A DNA stretch of 64,000 nt from Hydromonas duriensis (GTDB lineage: Bacteria > Pseudomonadota > Gammaproteobacteria > Burkholderiales > Burkholderiaceae), in contig NZ_SNZE01000009.1 of NCBI RefSeq assembly GCF_004363775.1, positions 1 to 64,000 of the forward strand. Reading direction: 5' to 3'. Numbering within the stretch: the stretch's first letter is position 1; each line of letters begins with the position of its first letter. Both the position numbers and the translations under genes were made by a program. Below, piece after piece: positions 48,891 through 59,226 of the stretch. The notes under the pieces were generated by a model that was not told the origin of the DNA, ran no database searches, and was given only the letters and a program-made list of their open reading frames with translations.

Positions 48891-50799
48891 GACTTTTCAA
48901 TCGGTTGCCCGTTCAAAAAGTTTGTCAACTCGGCTATTGATATCGGTTGTTGTTTGGCTGATTTGCGCCATCGTTTTTACGGGCTATACTTTGCTATTGT
49001 CTTGGGAGCTTGAAAACGGCGGCATGGCGATTAACAACGCAGGCAGCTTACGCAAACGCACCTTTCAAATTGCACTTTTATACAATCAAGCCCCCGATTC
49101 TTTTGAGCTTCAGAACGAGCAACGTGAGTTTGAGGCGGTACTCGATGGCCTATCTACTTTTGGGCAAGGTAAGCAGCTCTTACCCAACAATCACACGGTC
49201 AGCCAGCAAGTCACTTACCTTAAGCAACAGTGGCAGCAAGTCATTTTACCTTGGTATGCGCAGCTACGGGTTGAGGGGCAAACGGTCAATTTGAACAATC
49301 GCCAACCATTAGACGCATTTGCCAACGACTTAAATACGCTGGTGAAAATGATTGAAAATGACAATACCGTCAGCATTCAACTTTTGCGCCTGTTTCAAAA
49401 ACTACTATTGGCAATGACCGTTGTCACGGCGGTGACAGGCATTTATCTGTTATTTCGTTTGGTCATTCATCCACTCGACACTTTGCGTGGTGGGATTCAG
49501 CGTTTAAGTGATGGTGATTTAAACTCAAGGGTCGTCATTCATACTCAAGATGAGTTTGGTGTCGTATCCAAAGGCTTTAACCAAATGGCAGGGCGTTTAC
49601 AAGACTTGTACAACAACCTAGAACGAAAAGTCAGCCAAAAAACCCAAGCATTGGCGCAAAAAAATCAAGAAACAAGCGACTTGTACGAAATGACCGCCTT
49701 TTTGCATCAGTCCCAAACGGCCGACGAAATGAATCGAGGTTTCATTGAACGCATGTTGAAGCTCACGGGCGCAAGCGCAGGCAGTATAAGGTTATTAGAT
49801 GCCACACGGCGCAAACTAGACTATGTCGCACACGAGGGCTTACCCCCCAGCATGATTAACAGTACAACGTGCACATCGTTGGATGCTTGCTATTGTGGTG
49901 AAGTGGCAAAACAATCGATTTTAAACACACAACCTGAAGCACAACACATTGATTTAATCCCGCTCAAGTTTGAATGCTCATGTTTGGGTTTTGTCGATTT
50001 ACTGGTGTTTCCGATTCACTTTCGCACCCAAAAACTGGGCGTGCTTGCTTTGTATTTTAACAGCGCGAGCACGGTTGACAACAACCAGAAACGTTTAATT
50101 CACGCGCTGTGCGACCAAGTGGGCGTGGCGATTGAAAACCAACGATTAATTGCGCGAGACCGACAGTTCGCCGTATCTGAAGAGCGCAACTTAATTGCCC
50201 AAGGTCTACACGACTCCATTGCACAATCATTATCATTTTTAAATCTACAAGTTCAAATGCTTGAAGCCGCCATGCAAAAAGAAGCATGGTTAGAGGCCAA
50301 AGAAAATTTAAGTTTTATCAAAAATGGCGTGCAAGAATCTTACGACGATGTACGCGAGTTGCTACTGAACTTCCGTACCCGACTGTCGAAGCAAGACTTC
50401 ACAGAAGCCGTGCAAACACTACTCAATCGGTTTGAACAACAAGTCAGCGTTCAAGCACATCTCACCCTCATAGGCGACGGCTCACCGCTTTCACCACAGC
50501 AGCAATTGCAAGTCGTCTTTATTTTGCAAGAAGCCCTGTCAAATGTGCGAAAGCATGCGCAAGCGCAACATGTGCATGTGACGATAGACAATCAAGATGA
50601 CTTTCTCATGACCATCGTTGATGACGGGCAGGGATTTGACGCAGAAAAAATTAAAACCAAGCGCACACAGCATGTTGGCACCGCCATTATGCAAGAACGG
50701 GCTCATTTGATTCACGCGCAAGTCACGCTTGAATCCAAAATTGGGCAAGGCACACGGGTGAAACTGATTTTGCCCAAAATAGAAAGAGTCTTATCATGA
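48859..50799 (+). CDS. NarX-like sensor histidine kinase
   Basis: 646 residues from GTG 48859, which follows GGAGG by 5 nt inside moaC. Order: membrane helix (26–47), a periplasmic NarX/PilJ-type domain with a P-box-like [10 protein letters not shown] (about 58–67), second helix (182–201), HAMP (to 255), a GAF-like module (about 290–430), HisKA_3 with phospho-His451 in [10 protein letters not shown], and HATPase (DDGQGFD). The P-box suggests nitrate/nitrite sensing. The GAF part carries five cysteines (338, 344, 346, 373, 375), a possible redox or metal site. It overlaps the response-regulator gene by 4 nt. Confidence 0.88.
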   Translation: MENGFETAHPETFQSVARSKSLSTRLLISVVVWLICAIVFTGYTLLLSWELENGGMAINNAGSLRKRTFQIALLYNQAPDSFELQNEQREFEAVLDGLSTFGQGKQLLPNNHTVSQQVTYLKQQWQQVILPWYAQLRVEGQTVNLNNRQPLDAFANDLNTLVKMIENDNTVSIQLLRLFQKLLLAMTVVTAVTGIYLLFRLVIHPLDTLRGGIQRLSDGDLNSRVVIHTQDEFGVVSKGFNQMAGRLQDLYNNLERKVSQKTQALAQKNQETSDLYEMTAFLHQSQTADEMNRGFIERMLKLTGASAGSIRLLDATRRKLDYVAHEGLPPSMINSTTCTSLDACYCGEVAKQSILNTQPEAQHIDLIPLKFECSCLGFVDLLVFPIHFRTQKLGVLALYFNSASTVDNNQKRLIHALCDQVGVAIENQRLIARDRQFAVSEERNLIAQGLHDSIAQSLSFLNLQVQMLEAAMQKEAWLEAKENLSFIKNGVQESYDDVRELLLNFRTRLSKQDFTEAVQTLLNRFEQQVSVQAHLTLIGDGSPLSPQQQLQVVFILQEALSNVRKHAQAQHVHVTIDNQDDFLMTIVDDGQGFDAEKIKTKRTQHVGTAIMQERAHLIHAQVTLESKIGQGTRVKLILPKIERVLS

Positions 50800-51449
50800 G
50801 TGATGCAACAATTAAACTACTACTGATTGATGACCATGCCTTATTCCGCAGTGGTCTACGAAGTTTACTACAGCGTCAAGATGATTTTGAAATCGTCGGT
50901 GAAGCTGCAGATGGACTAGAAGGCGTTAAATTAGCGGCTCAGCTTAAACCAGACGTTATCTTGCTGGACTTAGACATGCCCGTCATGCACGGTAAAGACG
51001 CTCTCGCACAAATTTTATCCGCCCAACCCGACATGGCGGTGCTGATGCTCACCGTCTCAGAAGATGGCACTGATTTGACCGAGTGTATGCGCACGGGCGC
51101 GCGAGGTTACTTGCTAAAAAATATCAATATCGACTTTTTATTAGACTCCATACGCAGAACCGTAGATGGTGACTCCGTACTTTCCCCTGAAATGACCACC
51201 AAACTGGTCGCACGCTTACGCTCTACAGACACACCCACAACAACGGCAAAAGTAGACAGTCTCACGCCACGTGAACGAGAAACATTGATTTGGCTGGCAC
51301 GAGGCGTGAGCAATAAACACATCGCTCGCGCTTTAGATGTGGCCGAAAGTACCGTAAAAGTGCATGTGCAAAACATCCTACGAAAACTCGAATTAAGCAG
51401 TCGTGTACAAGCCGCTGTTTACGCGGTTGAGCATGGTTTGGATAAATAA
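50796..51449 (+). CDS. NarL/LuxR-family response regulator
   Basis: 217 residues. Receiver domain with phospho-acceptor Asp58 (LLDLDMP), then a LuxR-type HTH (LTPRERETLIWLARG … VAESTVKVHVQNIL). It is the partner of the overlapping NarX-like kinase. Regulated targets are unknown; no nitrate reductase genes are in the window. Confidence 0.93.
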   Translation: MSDATIKLLLIDDHALFRSGLRSLLQRQDDFEIVGEAADGLEGVKLAAQLKPDVILLDLDMPVMHGKDALAQILSAQPDMAVLMLTVSEDGTDLTECMRTGARGYLLKNINIDFLLDSIRRTVDGDSVLSPEMTTKLVARLRSTDTPTTTAKVDSLTPRERETLIWLARGVSNKHIARALDVAESTVKVHVQNILRKLELSSRVQAAVYAVEHGLDK

Positions 51450-51477
51450 ACGCTTGTCGATGAACGCTTGAATCTAA

Positions 51478-51512
51478 GAAAAAAGTCGGCTTGAGCGAGC
51501 CGACTTCTTTTT
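51478..51512. terminator. Bidirectional terminator, narL-like gene / nrdA
   Basis: AAGTCGGCT/AGCCGACTT stem, 6-nt loop, A-rich left flank and T-rich right flank between convergent genes. Confidence 0.88.
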
Positions 51513-51532
51513 AAACGACGTTAATTACAAAA

Positions 51533-53878
51533 TCAAGAACCACAGCTGATACAGCCTTCTTCCATTGTACAGACAGCGCCTTCAACAATCTCTTCTTCCT
51601 TGGCTGGTTTTTTGTCTGAGACAGCACCGACAGTGAACTGCACGGCTTGGCTGGCGGCTTTGGCGCGCAGGTAGTAGATGCCTGTTTTAAGACCCTTTTG
51701 CCATGTGTAAAAATGCATCGAGGACAATTTTGCGATGGTCGGTTGCGCCATGAATAGGTTCATAGACTGCGATTGACAGATGAACGCGCCTCGAGCCGCC
51801 GCCATGTCGATGAGGGTTTTTTGTTTAATTTCCCACACGGTTTTGTACAGGGCTTTGAGTGATTCTGGAATGCGGTCAATGCCTTGTACAGAGCCATTGG
51901 CACGGATGAGCTCGTTGCGCATCTCGTCATCCCATAAGCCCAGCTTGACGAGGTCAATCAGCAGGTGTTTGTTGACGATGATAAATTCACCGCTCAACAC
52001 GCGGCGAGTGTAAATATTGCTGGTGTATGGCTCAAAACATTCGTTGTTACCCAGAATTTGTGAGGTTGAAGCCGTCGGCATCGGTGCGAGTAACAGTGAG
52101 TTGCGCGCGCCGTATTGGGCCAAGTTTTGACGCAATTGAGCCCAATCCCACGTATTCGACGGCGTATGTCCCCACATGTCGCATTGCAAAATCCCCTTGG
52201 ATAATGGCGAACCCGCGTAGCTGTCATAAGGGTCGTGTTCTTTGGCCAAGTCAATGGATGCGCTCATGGCGGCGTAATACATGGTTTCAAAAATACGCTG
52301 GTTGAGGGTTTGCGCCACATCAGAATCGAACGGCAAACGCAGCTTAATGAAGGTGTCGGCCAGTCCTTGTACACCGAGGCCAATGGGGCGGTGGCGCATG
52401 TTTGAATGGCGCGCTTCAGGCACGGGGTACAAATTGCGGTCAATGATTTTATTCAGGTTTTTGGTGGCGTGATACGTCACATCATACAATTTTTGATGGT
52501 TGAATTGATTGTCCTCAACGAACTTTGGGAGGGCAATTGAGGCCAAGTTGCACACGGCAATTTCGTCGGGTGACGTGTATTGGATGATTTCAGTGCATAG
52601 ATTGCTGCTTTTGATTGTGCCCAAATGCTGTTGGTTGCTCTTGCGGTTGGCATGGTCTTTGTACAACAGGTATGGCGTGCCTGTCTCAATTTGAGATTCT
52701 AAAATCGCGAACCACAATTCTTGCGCACGAATCACGCGGCGTGCCTTACCTTCAGACTCATATCGCGTGTACAACGCTGCAAAAGCCTCGCCCCAGCATT
52801 CGTCCAATCCTGGGCATTCGTGCGGGCAAAACAAGCTCCATTCGCCGTCCGCTTGTACCCGTTGCATGAATAAATCATTAATCCACATGGCGTAAAACAA
52901 GTCGCGCGCGCGCAATTCTTCTGCACCATGATTTTTTTTCAATTGCAAAAAGTCAAATACATCGGCGTGCCAAGGTTCGAGATAAACCGCAAACGCGCCT
53001 TTGCGCTTGCCACCGCCTTGGTCGATGTAGCGCGCGGTGTCATTAAACACTTTGAGCATGGGTACAATGCCGTTGCTTGTGCCGTGCGTGCCAGCAATCG
53101 TACTGCCCTTGGCGCGGACTTTGTGAATGGATAAACCAATGCCACCCGCATTTTTTGAAATGAGTGCGGTTTGTTTTAAGGTGTTATAAATGCCTTCAAC
53201 CGAATCATCTTGCATGGTCAGCAAAAAACACGAACTCATTTGTGGATGCGGCGTGCCCGAATTAAACAAGGTTGGCGTGGCGTGAGTAAACCAGCCTTCA
53301 GACATCAGGTGATAAGTTTCGATGGCGGCATTGATGTCGTCGCCATGAATACCAAGCGCGACGCGCATATACATGTGTTGTGGGCGTTCAATGATGTCGC
53401 CGTTGATGCGCAGTAAATAACTGTGTTCTAAGGTTTTAAAACCAAAATAATCAGAGTTAAAGTCGCGCTCGTATACTACAGTGGAGTCAAGCAATGCGGC
53501 GTGCTGTTTGACCGTTGCGAGCAGCTCATCCGTGATAATTGGCGAATGTTTTTTTGTATGGGCATCCGTGTTGTCATGCAGCTTTTGCATGGTTTCTGAA
53601 AATGATGCCGACGTGTTTTTATGCAAACGACTAATCGCTAACCGTGCCGCCAATAGTGCGAAATCAGGATGTTGCGTGGCCATACTGGCCGCCGTTTCAG
53701 CCGCCAGATTATCCAGCTCCGTGGTGGACACGCCATCGTACAAGCCCATGATGACTTTTTTAGCCACTTCAATCGGTTCAACCATGGGGTGCAGGTTGTC
53801 AGACAGTTTGCTGATACGGGCGGTGATTTTATTGAGTTGAACGGTCTCTTGTTGACCGCTGCGTTTGGTAACGAACAT
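51533..53878 (-). CDS. nrdA: Class I ribonucleotide reductase alpha subunit, eukaryote-like
   Basis: 781 residues; makes dNDPs from NDPs with NrdB. ATP-cone start ([17 protein letters not shown]), [11 protein letters not shown], active-site Cys/Asn/Glu in SNLCTEI and [11 protein letters not shown], and a redox C-terminus [12 protein letters not shown]. The length, the [10 protein letters not shown] block and the CGS end resemble eukaryotic RRM1 rather than the ~950-residue type usual in Betaproteobacteria. ATG 53878 follows AGGAG by 5 nt; the frame to 53944 is an artefact. Expressed with nrdB behind a cobalamin riboswitch. Confidence 0.95.
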   Translation of the reverse strand: MFVTKRSGQQETVQLNKITARISKLSDNLHPMVEPIEVAKKVIMGLYDGVSTTELDNLAAETAASMATQHPDFALLAARLAISRLHKNTSASFSETMQKLHDNTDAHTKKHSPIITDELLATVKQHAALLDSTVVYERDFNSDYFGFKTLEHSYLLRINGDIIERPQHMYMRVALGIHGDDINAAIETYHLMSEGWFTHATPTLFNSGTPHPQMSSCFLLTMQDDSVEGIYNTLKQTALISKNAGGIGLSIHKVRAKGSTIAGTHGTSNGIVPMLKVFNDTARYIDQGGGKRKGAFAVYLEPWHADVFDFLQLKKNHGAEELRARDLFYAMWINDLFMQRVQADGEWSLFCPHECPGLDECWGEAFAALYTRYESEGKARRVIRAQELWFAILESQIETGTPYLLYKDHANRKSNQQHLGTIKSSNLCTEIIQYTSPDEIAVCNLASIALPKFVEDNQFNHQKLYDVTYHATKNLNKIIDRNLYPVPEARHSNMRHRPIGLGVQGLADTFIKLRLPFDSDVAQTLNQRIFETMYYAAMSASIDLAKEHDPYDSYAGSPLSKGILQCDMWGHTPSNTWDWAQLRQNLAQYGARNSLLLAPMPTASTSQILGNNECFEPYTSNIYTRRVLSGEFIIVNKHLLIDLVKLGLWDDEMRNELIRANGSVQGIDRIPESLKALYKTVWEIKQKTLIDMAAARGAFICQSQSMNLFMAQPTIAKLSSMHFYTWQKGLKTGIYYLRAKAASQAVQFTVGAVSDKKPAKEEEIVEGAVCTMEEGCISCGS

Positions 53879-54031
53879 GGGGGCTCCTAAATATGAATGT
53901 GCGGTTATGAATCTCAGGTGGTGACGGCAACAAGGGCGCACCACCTCGATTTAGCGAGTGGACGAGAGGCGATGAAAACAGTGGGTTTGTCGTTTGTAAG
54001 CTTTAAAAAGACTCAAAAAACTTAAAAAGAC

Positions 54032-55048
54032 TTAAAAATCTTCTTCCAATGAGAAAATTTGGTCGTTCTTATTGCCCAAAACCCCCGCTTTTTGATAATC
54101 GCCCACCCGTTTTTCAAAGAAGTTTGTTTTACCTTCGAGAGAAATCATCTCCATGAAATCAAACGGATTCTTGGTGTTGAACAGCTTGGCGTAGCCCAAC
54201 GCGGCGAGCCAGTGGTCGGCCACAAACTCAATGTATTGGCTCATCAACTCAGCGTTCATGCCAATCAGACTGACAGGCAACGCCTCGCAGACGAAGTTTT
54301 TTTCAATTTTGACGGCATCTGAAATAATCGCGTGGATGGTTTCGGTTGATAAACGTTGCTTGAGCATGTGATACAAGGAGCAAGCAAATTGGCAGTGCAA
54401 AGCCTCATCGCGGCTAATCAATTCGTTGCTGAATGTTAAGCCTGGCATCAAGCCGCGTTTTTTCAACCAAAATAAGGCGCAAAAACTGCCGCTAAAGAAA
54501 ATGCCCTCAACCGCTGCAAATGCAACCAATCGTTCAGCAAAATTCCCTTGTTCAATCCAGCGCAAAGCCCAATTGGCTTTTTCTTTAACCGCAGGAATGG
54601 TTTCAATGGCGTTGAACAAAAAGTCTTTTTCGTCTTGCTTTTGGATATATGTGTCGATGAGCAAGGCGTATGTTTCTGAGTGAATATTTTCCATTGCCAC
54701 TTGAAACCCATAAAAACAACGCGCTTCGGGCACTTGTACTTCCTGCATGAAGTTAACCGCCAAATTCTCATTGACGATGCCATCAGATGCGGCGAAAAAA
54801 GCCAATACATGGCTGATAAAGTGCCGCTCACCCGAAGACAAAGACCACCAGTCTGCTAAATCGCTTTCTAAATCAATCTCTTGCGCCGTCCAAAAGCTCG
54901 CTTTGTGTTGCTTATATTGTTGCCATAAATCAGGATGTTGTATGGGCAAAAGCACGAAGCGATGCGGGTTGTGCGCCAAAATAGGCTCAACCGAAGGGTC
55001 AAAAGTGTCGCTGAAAAAAGATGGCTGTTCAATGGTGTAATTAGTCAT
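54032..55048 (-). CDS. nrdB: Class I ribonucleotide reductase beta subunit, eukaryote-like
   Basis: 338 residues. Ferritin-like subunit with the di-iron/tyrosyl radical: Asp89 (AASDG), Glu120 and His123 (MENIHSE), radical Tyr113 in CFYGFQ, later [13 protein letters not shown] and YIEFVADHW. These segments match eukaryotic RRM2 closely, including the C-terminal acidic -FSLEEDF tail that docks on the alpha subunit. AGGGG precedes the ATG. The 153-nt gap to nrdA has no gene. Confidence 0.96.
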   Translation of the reverse strand: MTNYTIEQPSFFSDTFDPSVEPILAHNPHRFVLLPIQHPDLWQQYKQHKASFWTAQEIDLESDLADWWSLSSGERHFISHVLAFFAASDGIVNENLAVNFMQEVQVPEARCFYGFQVAMENIHSETYALLIDTYIQKQDEKDFLFNAIETIPAVKEKANWALRWIEQGNFAERLVAFAAVEGIFFSGSFCALFWLKKRGLMPGLTFSNELISRDEALHCQFACSLYHMLKQRLSTETIHAIISDAVKIEKNFVCEALPVSLIGMNAELMSQYIEFVADHWLAALGYAKLFNTKNPFDFMEMISLEGKTNFFEKRVGDYQKAGVLGNKNDQIFSLEEDF

Positions 55049-55275
55049 GGTAAACCCCTGTTAAAGGTGTTCCGAAATTCACCAAAGATGCGCAAGTAAT
55101 GCAAGATATCCGCTCAAAATCACCGTAGCGGAATGGGGGCATGTGCACGCCTTTGGTACGAAGGCTTGCACACATAATCATTTGACAGGTATCTGACTTG
55201 GGTCGGACAGCATACAGTGCTGAAAACCGACTTTACAGTTGCGCCACAGTCCATGAATTTCACATGGTTCCCTGA
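55049..55275 (-). promoter_or_regulatory. Cobalamin riboswitch and expression platform of nrdBA
   Basis: Read on the minus strand. The core spans about 55275–55182: GGGAA, the P-stem CCATGTGAAATTCATGG, the B12 box GACTGTGGCGCAACTGTAA (55251–55233), a variable hairpin, and AGTCAGATACCTG (55198–55186). These are the conserved elements of the family. A long hairpin (55173–55141) and a second one near 55130–55105 follow, then the nrdB ribosome site AGGGG. No T-run follows the hairpins, so control is probably at translation: B12 would shut off this B12-independent reductase. Confidence 0.93.
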
Positions 55276-55287
55276 GTTTTTTGTTTA

Positions 55288-55323
55288 ACCATTTGATTTT
55301 AAATGTCATTAAATTCAAATGGT
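55288..55323. repeat. Inverted repeat just upstream of the riboswitch
   Basis: ACCATTTGA and TCAAATGGT (9-bp arms, 18-nt AT-rich spacer). It lies where the nrdBA promoter should be. It does not fit the NrdR box; it may be an operator. Confidence 0.45.
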
Positions 55324-55554
55324 GTTGTAAAAAAAGAAAATGATGTCAGTGTGTTGGGTGTCATGATAACAAAAAAAGCACAGGTAGAAAGTGCCAAATC
55401 CATTCTATTTTTGATTTCAGTTCGTCATCAGTTGGTCGTTATTTAGGAGTTAAATCTGCTAAATAGGATGTAAAAAAATCGGTAAGCACATGATTCATAC
55501 ATGAATTTTTATCTAAAAAATGTCAAATCATTAAAATATTGACTTGTTTGAACG
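55324..55554. promoter_or_regulatory. AT-rich promoter region of nrdBA
   Basis: About 230 nt without an ORF of note, rich in A and T runs. It must carry the nrdBA promoter, but I cannot choose a -10/-35 pair with confidence. Confidence 0.35.
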
Positions 55555-55587
55555 AAAAAAATGCCAACATGGCGTTGGCATTTTTTC
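55555..55587. terminator. Terminator after tal
   Basis: ATGCCAAC/GTTGGCAT stem with a 5-nt loop, flanked by A-run and T-run, 65 nt beyond the tal stop. Confidence 0.88.
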
Positions 55588-55651
55588 GATAAAAATACGA
55601 CATTCACTCAAACCATTCATCAAAATTTAGAGTGATGCGTCGCTCGTTCGT

Positions 55652-56590
55652 TTAACCGCGTGCTTGTTCAATCAATTTCACCAGCTTTTCGGTGTCAACA
55701 CAGAATGCACGAATGCCCTCGGCGAGTTTTTCACACGCCATCGCATCATTATTGAGCATCAAGCGGAAGCTCGATTGTGTCAATTCAAGTCGTTGAATAT
55801 CCATGTTCTGTGCCGCAGCCGCGCTTAATGCGGGTTTGACAGCATCATGGCTCGCTTGCATGGTTGCCAATAAATCGGGGCTAATCGTCAATAAGTCACA
55901 ACCCGCCAAGCCGAGAATCTGACCGACATTACGGAAACTCGCGCCCATTACTTGGGTTTTGATGCCGAATTTTTTGTAGTAGTTATAAATGGTCGTCACA
56001 GAGGCGACACCAGGGTCGTTGCTCATGTCGTATTCAATGCCTGTTTGCTTTTTGAACCAATCGTAAATGCGACCGACAAAAGGTGAAATTAAGGTCACGC
56101 CCACATCAGCACAAGCCACCGCTTGCGCGAGGTTAAACATTAACGTCAAATTGGTGTGGATGCCTTCTTGTTCAAGCACTTTAGCCGCTTGAATGCCTTC
56201 CCATGTGGCCGCGACTTTAATCAAAATGCGCTCGCGGCTGTACCCTTGTGCTTCGTATAAAGCGATGATGCGACGACCACGCGCAATCGAACCTTCGGTG
56301 TCGAATGATAAGCGCGCATCGACTTCAGATGACACACGACCAGGAATGGTTTTTAAAATTTCGCAACCAAAAGCCACCAGAACATGGTCCATAATGTCCG
56401 CGACAGATTCAGCCGCATGGGTTTTAACCGTAGACTCAAACAAAGGCTGATATTCGGGTTTTTGTACCGCTTTTAAAATTAAAGAAGGATTGGTGGTCGC
56501 GTCTTGAGGTAAAAACTGGGCAATCGCCTGAAAATCGCCTGTATCCGCCACGACAGTGGTCAGTGCTTTAAGTTGCTCTAATGTACTCAT
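55652..56590 (-). CDS. tal: Transaldolase
   Basis: 312 residues. Non-oxidative pentose phosphate pathway. Schiff-base Lys in [23 protein letters not shown] at the start and [17 protein letters not shown] in the middle. Start at ATG 56590, 7 nt after TTGGAG; the in-frame TTG at 56602 contains the ribosome site and is not the start. Confidence 0.96.
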   Translation of the reverse strand: MSTLEQLKALTTVVADTGDFQAIAQFLPQDATTNPSLILKAVQKPEYQPLFESTVKTHAAESVADIMDHVLVAFGCEILKTIPGRVSSEVDARLSFDTEGSIARGRRIIALYEAQGYSRERILIKVAATWEGIQAAKVLEQEGIHTNLTLMFNLAQAVACADVGVTLISPFVGRIYDWFKKQTGIEYDMSNDPGVASVTTIYNYYKKFGIKTQVMGASFRNVGQILGLAGCDLLTISPDLLATMQASHDAVKPALSAAAAQNMDIQRLELTQSSFRLMLNNDAMACEKLAEGIRAFCVDTEKLVKLIEQARG

Positions 56591-56686
56591 GCGTTTCTCC
56601 AATCAAATAAAGTGAGTGGCGAGCCAAGCTCACCTTGAATTTTTGAAATTGTATCTTAAATTTTAAGTGAATTTACGTCTTAGTCT

Positions 56687-56714
56687 TTGAGATAAGGGTT
56701 TTTTCTGCTAAAAT
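56687..56714 (+). promoter_or_regulatory. Candidate carA promoter
   Basis: TTGAGA (56687–56692), 16-nt spacer, TAAAAT (56709–56714). A TATAAA at 56737–56742 is an alternative -10. Either start places the leader ORF and terminator inside the transcript. Confidence 0.45.
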
Positions 56715-56755
56715 AACGCGGTTTAGCAATATATTTTATAAAGACGACGAATACG

Positions 56756-56812
56756 ATGATGTACAGGCTACTAAAGACACTAAAAACAGGTGAAAACCGC
56801 CCAGCACAGTAA
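56756..56812 (+). CDS. Putative leader peptide of carA
   Basis: 18 codons, MMYRLLKTLKTGENRPAQ, ending TAA. Its last codons overlap the 5' arm of the downstream terminator and the stop lies in the loop, so a ribosome at the end would block the hairpin. It contains three CTA Leu codons and one AGG Arg, which look uncommon here. A strong ribosome site is not seen. Function is inferred from geometry. Confidence 0.45.
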   Translation: MMYRLLKTLKTGENRPAQ

Positions 56813-56845
56813 ATTTTTTTATTGATGTGGGGGCGGTTTTTTTTT
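56793..56845 (+). terminator. Leader terminator (putative attenuator) before carA
   Basis: Perfect 10-bp stem AAAACCGCCC/GGGCGGTTTT, 28-nt loop with a T7 run, then more T (nine in all). It lies 78 nt upstream of the carA ATG and after the likely promoter. Confidence 0.7.
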
Positions 56846-56923
56846 GCCCAGTGTTTGTTGTGTGTGTTTGTATCAAAAAGTTCGAATCATGTTTGTATGT
56901 CCAAAAGGTCAAGGAGTTTGAGT

Positions 56924-58066
56924 ATGTTACCGATTTTTTCTAATCAATTTCCCAAAGCGGTGCTGGTGTTGGCCGATGGTTCAGTGTTTCACGGTTACAG
57001 CATCGGTGCGCAAGGACATACTGTCGCCGAAGTGGTGTTTAATACTGCGATGACAGGTTACCAAGAAATTTTAACCGACCCATCGTATACGGGGCAAATG
57101 GTGACGCTGACCTATCCGCACATTGGCAATGTCGGCGTTAATTCCGAAGACATCGAGGCCGATAAAGTCTACGCCGCAGGTTTAATCATCAAAGAGCTGT
57201 CGCCCGTGGTGTCAAATTTTCGCGCGACGCAAAGCCTGCCTGATTATCTCAAAGCCAACAACATCGTTGCCATTGCTGGGGTCGATACCCGCGCGCTCAC
57301 GCGCGTATTGCGTGAAAAAGGTGCGCAAGGCGGTTGTATTTTAGTTGGAGACGACGTCGCTTTGGCCACTCGACTGGCGAGCGAGTTCGCTGGGATGAGT
57401 GGGCAAGACTTGGCAAAAGTCGTTTCGACGACCTCCGCCTATTCGTGGACAGAAACCGAATGGCGATTGGGGCAAGGTTATGGCACACAAACCGCACCCA
57501 AATTTAAAGTCGTCGCGTATGATTTTGGCGTCAAATACAATATTTTGCGCATGTTGGCCGAGCGCGGTTGCGACATCACCGTTGTCCCTGCACAAACCAG
57601 CGCGGCCGACGTATTGGCCATGAATCCAGATGGTGTGTTTTTGTCAAATGGCCCTGGCGACCCTGAGCCTTGCGATTACGCCATTGCCGCAACCCGCGAG
57701 TTTTTGGACAAAAACGTCCCGACTTTCGGTATCTGTTTAGGGCATCAAATCATGGCCTTGGCCGCTGGTGCAAAAACCTTGAAAATGAAATTTGGTCATC
57801 ATGGTGCGAATCACCCAGTGAAAGACTTAGACAGCGGTCGTGTGGTCATCACCTCACAAAACCACGGCTTCGCCGCAGACGAGGCAACTTTACCCACGAA
57901 CGTTCGCGCCACGCATGTGTCGTTGTTTGATGGCAGCTTGCAAGGCTTGGCTTTCACCGATAAACCAGCCTTTAGCTTCCAAGGTCACCCAGAAGCCTCA
58001 CCAGGGCCGCATGACATTGCGTATTTATTTGACCGATTCATTGATTTGATGGGCAGCAAAAAATAA
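56924..58066 (+). CDS. carA: Carbamoyl-phosphate synthase small subunit
   Basis: 380 residues. Glutamine amidotransferase subunit that feeds ammonia to CarB for arginine and pyrimidine synthesis. Catalytic Cys in FGICLGHQ, His in [12 protein letters not shown]-terminal [17 protein letters not shown]. Start at ATG 56924, 7 nt after AAGGAG; the longer frame from 56822 is excluded because it runs out of the terminator. Confidence 0.96.
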   Translation: MLPIFSNQFPKAVLVLADGSVFHGYSIGAQGHTVAEVVFNTAMTGYQEILTDPSYTGQMVTLTYPHIGNVGVNSEDIEADKVYAAGLIIKELSPVVSNFRATQSLPDYLKANNIVAIAGVDTRALTRVLREKGAQGGCILVGDDVALATRLASEFAGMSGQDLAKVVSTTSAYSWTETEWRLGQGYGTQTAPKFKVVAYDFGVKYNILRMLAERGCDITVVPAQTSAADVLAMNPDGVFLSNGPGDPEPCDYAIAATREFLDKNVPTFGICLGHQIMALAAGAKTLKMKFGHHGANHPVKDLDSGRVVITSQNHGFAADEATLPTNVRATHVSLFDGSLQGLAFTDKPAFSFQGHPEASPGPHDIAYLFDRFIDLMGSKK

Positions 58067-58067
58067 A

Positions 58068-58406
58068 ATGTTTGCTCACACACCGCCCCCACCTTACTAC
58101 GCCGTCATATTCAGCAATCAGCTCGCAGCTGATGCTCAAGGCTATGATGCCATGGCTGACAGAATGGTGGAACTGGCGCAACAGCAAAACGGCTTTTTAG
58201 GTGCGGAAAGTGTACGTGATGCCGCTGGTTTTGGCATCACGGTGTCCTATTGGCAGTCCGAGCAGGACATCGCGGCTTGGAAAAACCATGCCGAGCACGT
58301 GATTGCTCAAGAAACAGGACGCGAACGCTGGTACGAGCAATACATCACGCGTGTCGCCAAGGTTGAGCGCGCGTATGGCTTTACGCATTCGACCACAAAC
58401 GTTTAA
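58068..58406 (+). CDS. ABM-domain (antibiotic biosynthesis monooxygenase-type) protein
   Basis: 112 residues of a ferredoxin-like ABM fold: YYAVIFSNQL, then QNGFLGAESVRD, VSYWQSEQDIAAWKNHAEH and a C-terminal RWYEQY. The family covers small quinol or haem-modifying oxygenases; the substrate here is unknown. One nt after carA, 10 nt before leuE, so in the car operon. Confidence 0.83.
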   Translation: MFAHTPPPPYYAVIFSNQLAADAQGYDAMADRMVELAQQQNGFLGAESVRDAAGFGITVSYWQSEQDIAAWKNHAEHVIAQETGRERWYEQYITRVAKVERAYGFTHSTTNV

Positions 58407-58416
58407 TTGGAGACCT

Positions 58417-59121
58417 ATGGATTTTTTCACCCAACTCGGCATCACAGACATCACCACCTATCTGATTGGTGCGATTGCCATTATTTTGTTGCCAGGACCA
58501 AACTCCATGTACGTGCTCACTACCGCTGCGAAGCAAGGCGTTCGAAGCGGCTATGCTGCAGCCACAGGGGTCTTTGTCGGTGATGCGGTCATTATGGTGC
58601 TGGCGGTTGTGGGCGCAGCCACTTTGTTGCGCGAAGCACCCTCGATTTTTATTGTGCTCAAAATAACGGGCGCATTGTATTTAAGCTATTTGGGCTTACA
58701 AATGCTGCGCGGGGCATGGTTGATTTGGTCGAATCGCAACCAATTAACCGTCGCCGAAATGTCGAACGCAGCAAGTGAACTTGACGCATCGGAAGGGCGC
58801 AGTTTAAAAACACCTAAAGGATTAAGCCCGTTCAAACGCTCTTTATTCATCAGCTTGATTAACCCGAAGGCAATTTTGTTTATGTTGTCTTTTTTCTTGC
58901 AGTTTGTCTCGCCCACCGCTGAGCATCCTTACGTTGCATTTTTGGTGTTGGGATTGATTTTGCAGTTACTGAGCTTTTTGTATTTGAGTGCCTTGATTTT
59001 TGCGGGTGCGCGTTTGGCGGCCGCCTTTAGCGCTCGCCCCATGTGGATGATTGCGGGGACTGCGACGGTGGGATTGATGTTTTTAGGGTTTGGGGTGAAA
59101 TTGGCGATGGCGACGTTGTGA
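58417..59121 (+). CDS. leuE: LysE/RhtB-family exporter, LeuE-like
   Basis: 234 residues, six membrane helices. LLPGPNSMYVLTTAAKQG and GVFVGDAVIM are LysE-family signatures; the N-terminus matches LeuE. It exports neutral amino acids such as leucine. A loop of about 40 polar residues splits helices 3 and 4. TTGGAGA precedes the ATG. carA–leuE–carB is a known Burkholderiales arrangement. Confidence 0.88.
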   Translation: MDFFTQLGITDITTYLIGAIAIILLPGPNSMYVLTTAAKQGVRSGYAAATGVFVGDAVIMVLAVVGAATLLREAPSIFIVLKITGALYLSYLGLQMLRGAWLIWSNRNQLTVAEMSNAASELDASEGRSLKTPKGLSPFKRSLFISLINPKAILFMLSFFLQFVSPTAEHPYVAFLVLGLILQLLSFLYLSALIFAGARLAAAFSARPMWMIAGTATVGLMFLGFGVKLAMATL

Positions 59122-59226
59122 GAGCGCAATTGTAGTTCTAAAGCTATTGCGGATTAAGAGTGTTATTAAGGGAACTGGTGTGGTTTGTATTTTGTGGCTC
59201 TCCATAATCGAATGAGGTAATAAGGA

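Larger units (their letters stand above)
56591..56923. promoter_or_regulatory. Divergent tal / carA region
   Basis: 333 nt. It holds the carA promoter, a small leader ORF and a terminator, each listed separately. The tal promoter should lie in the left ~60 nt. Confidence 0.5.
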
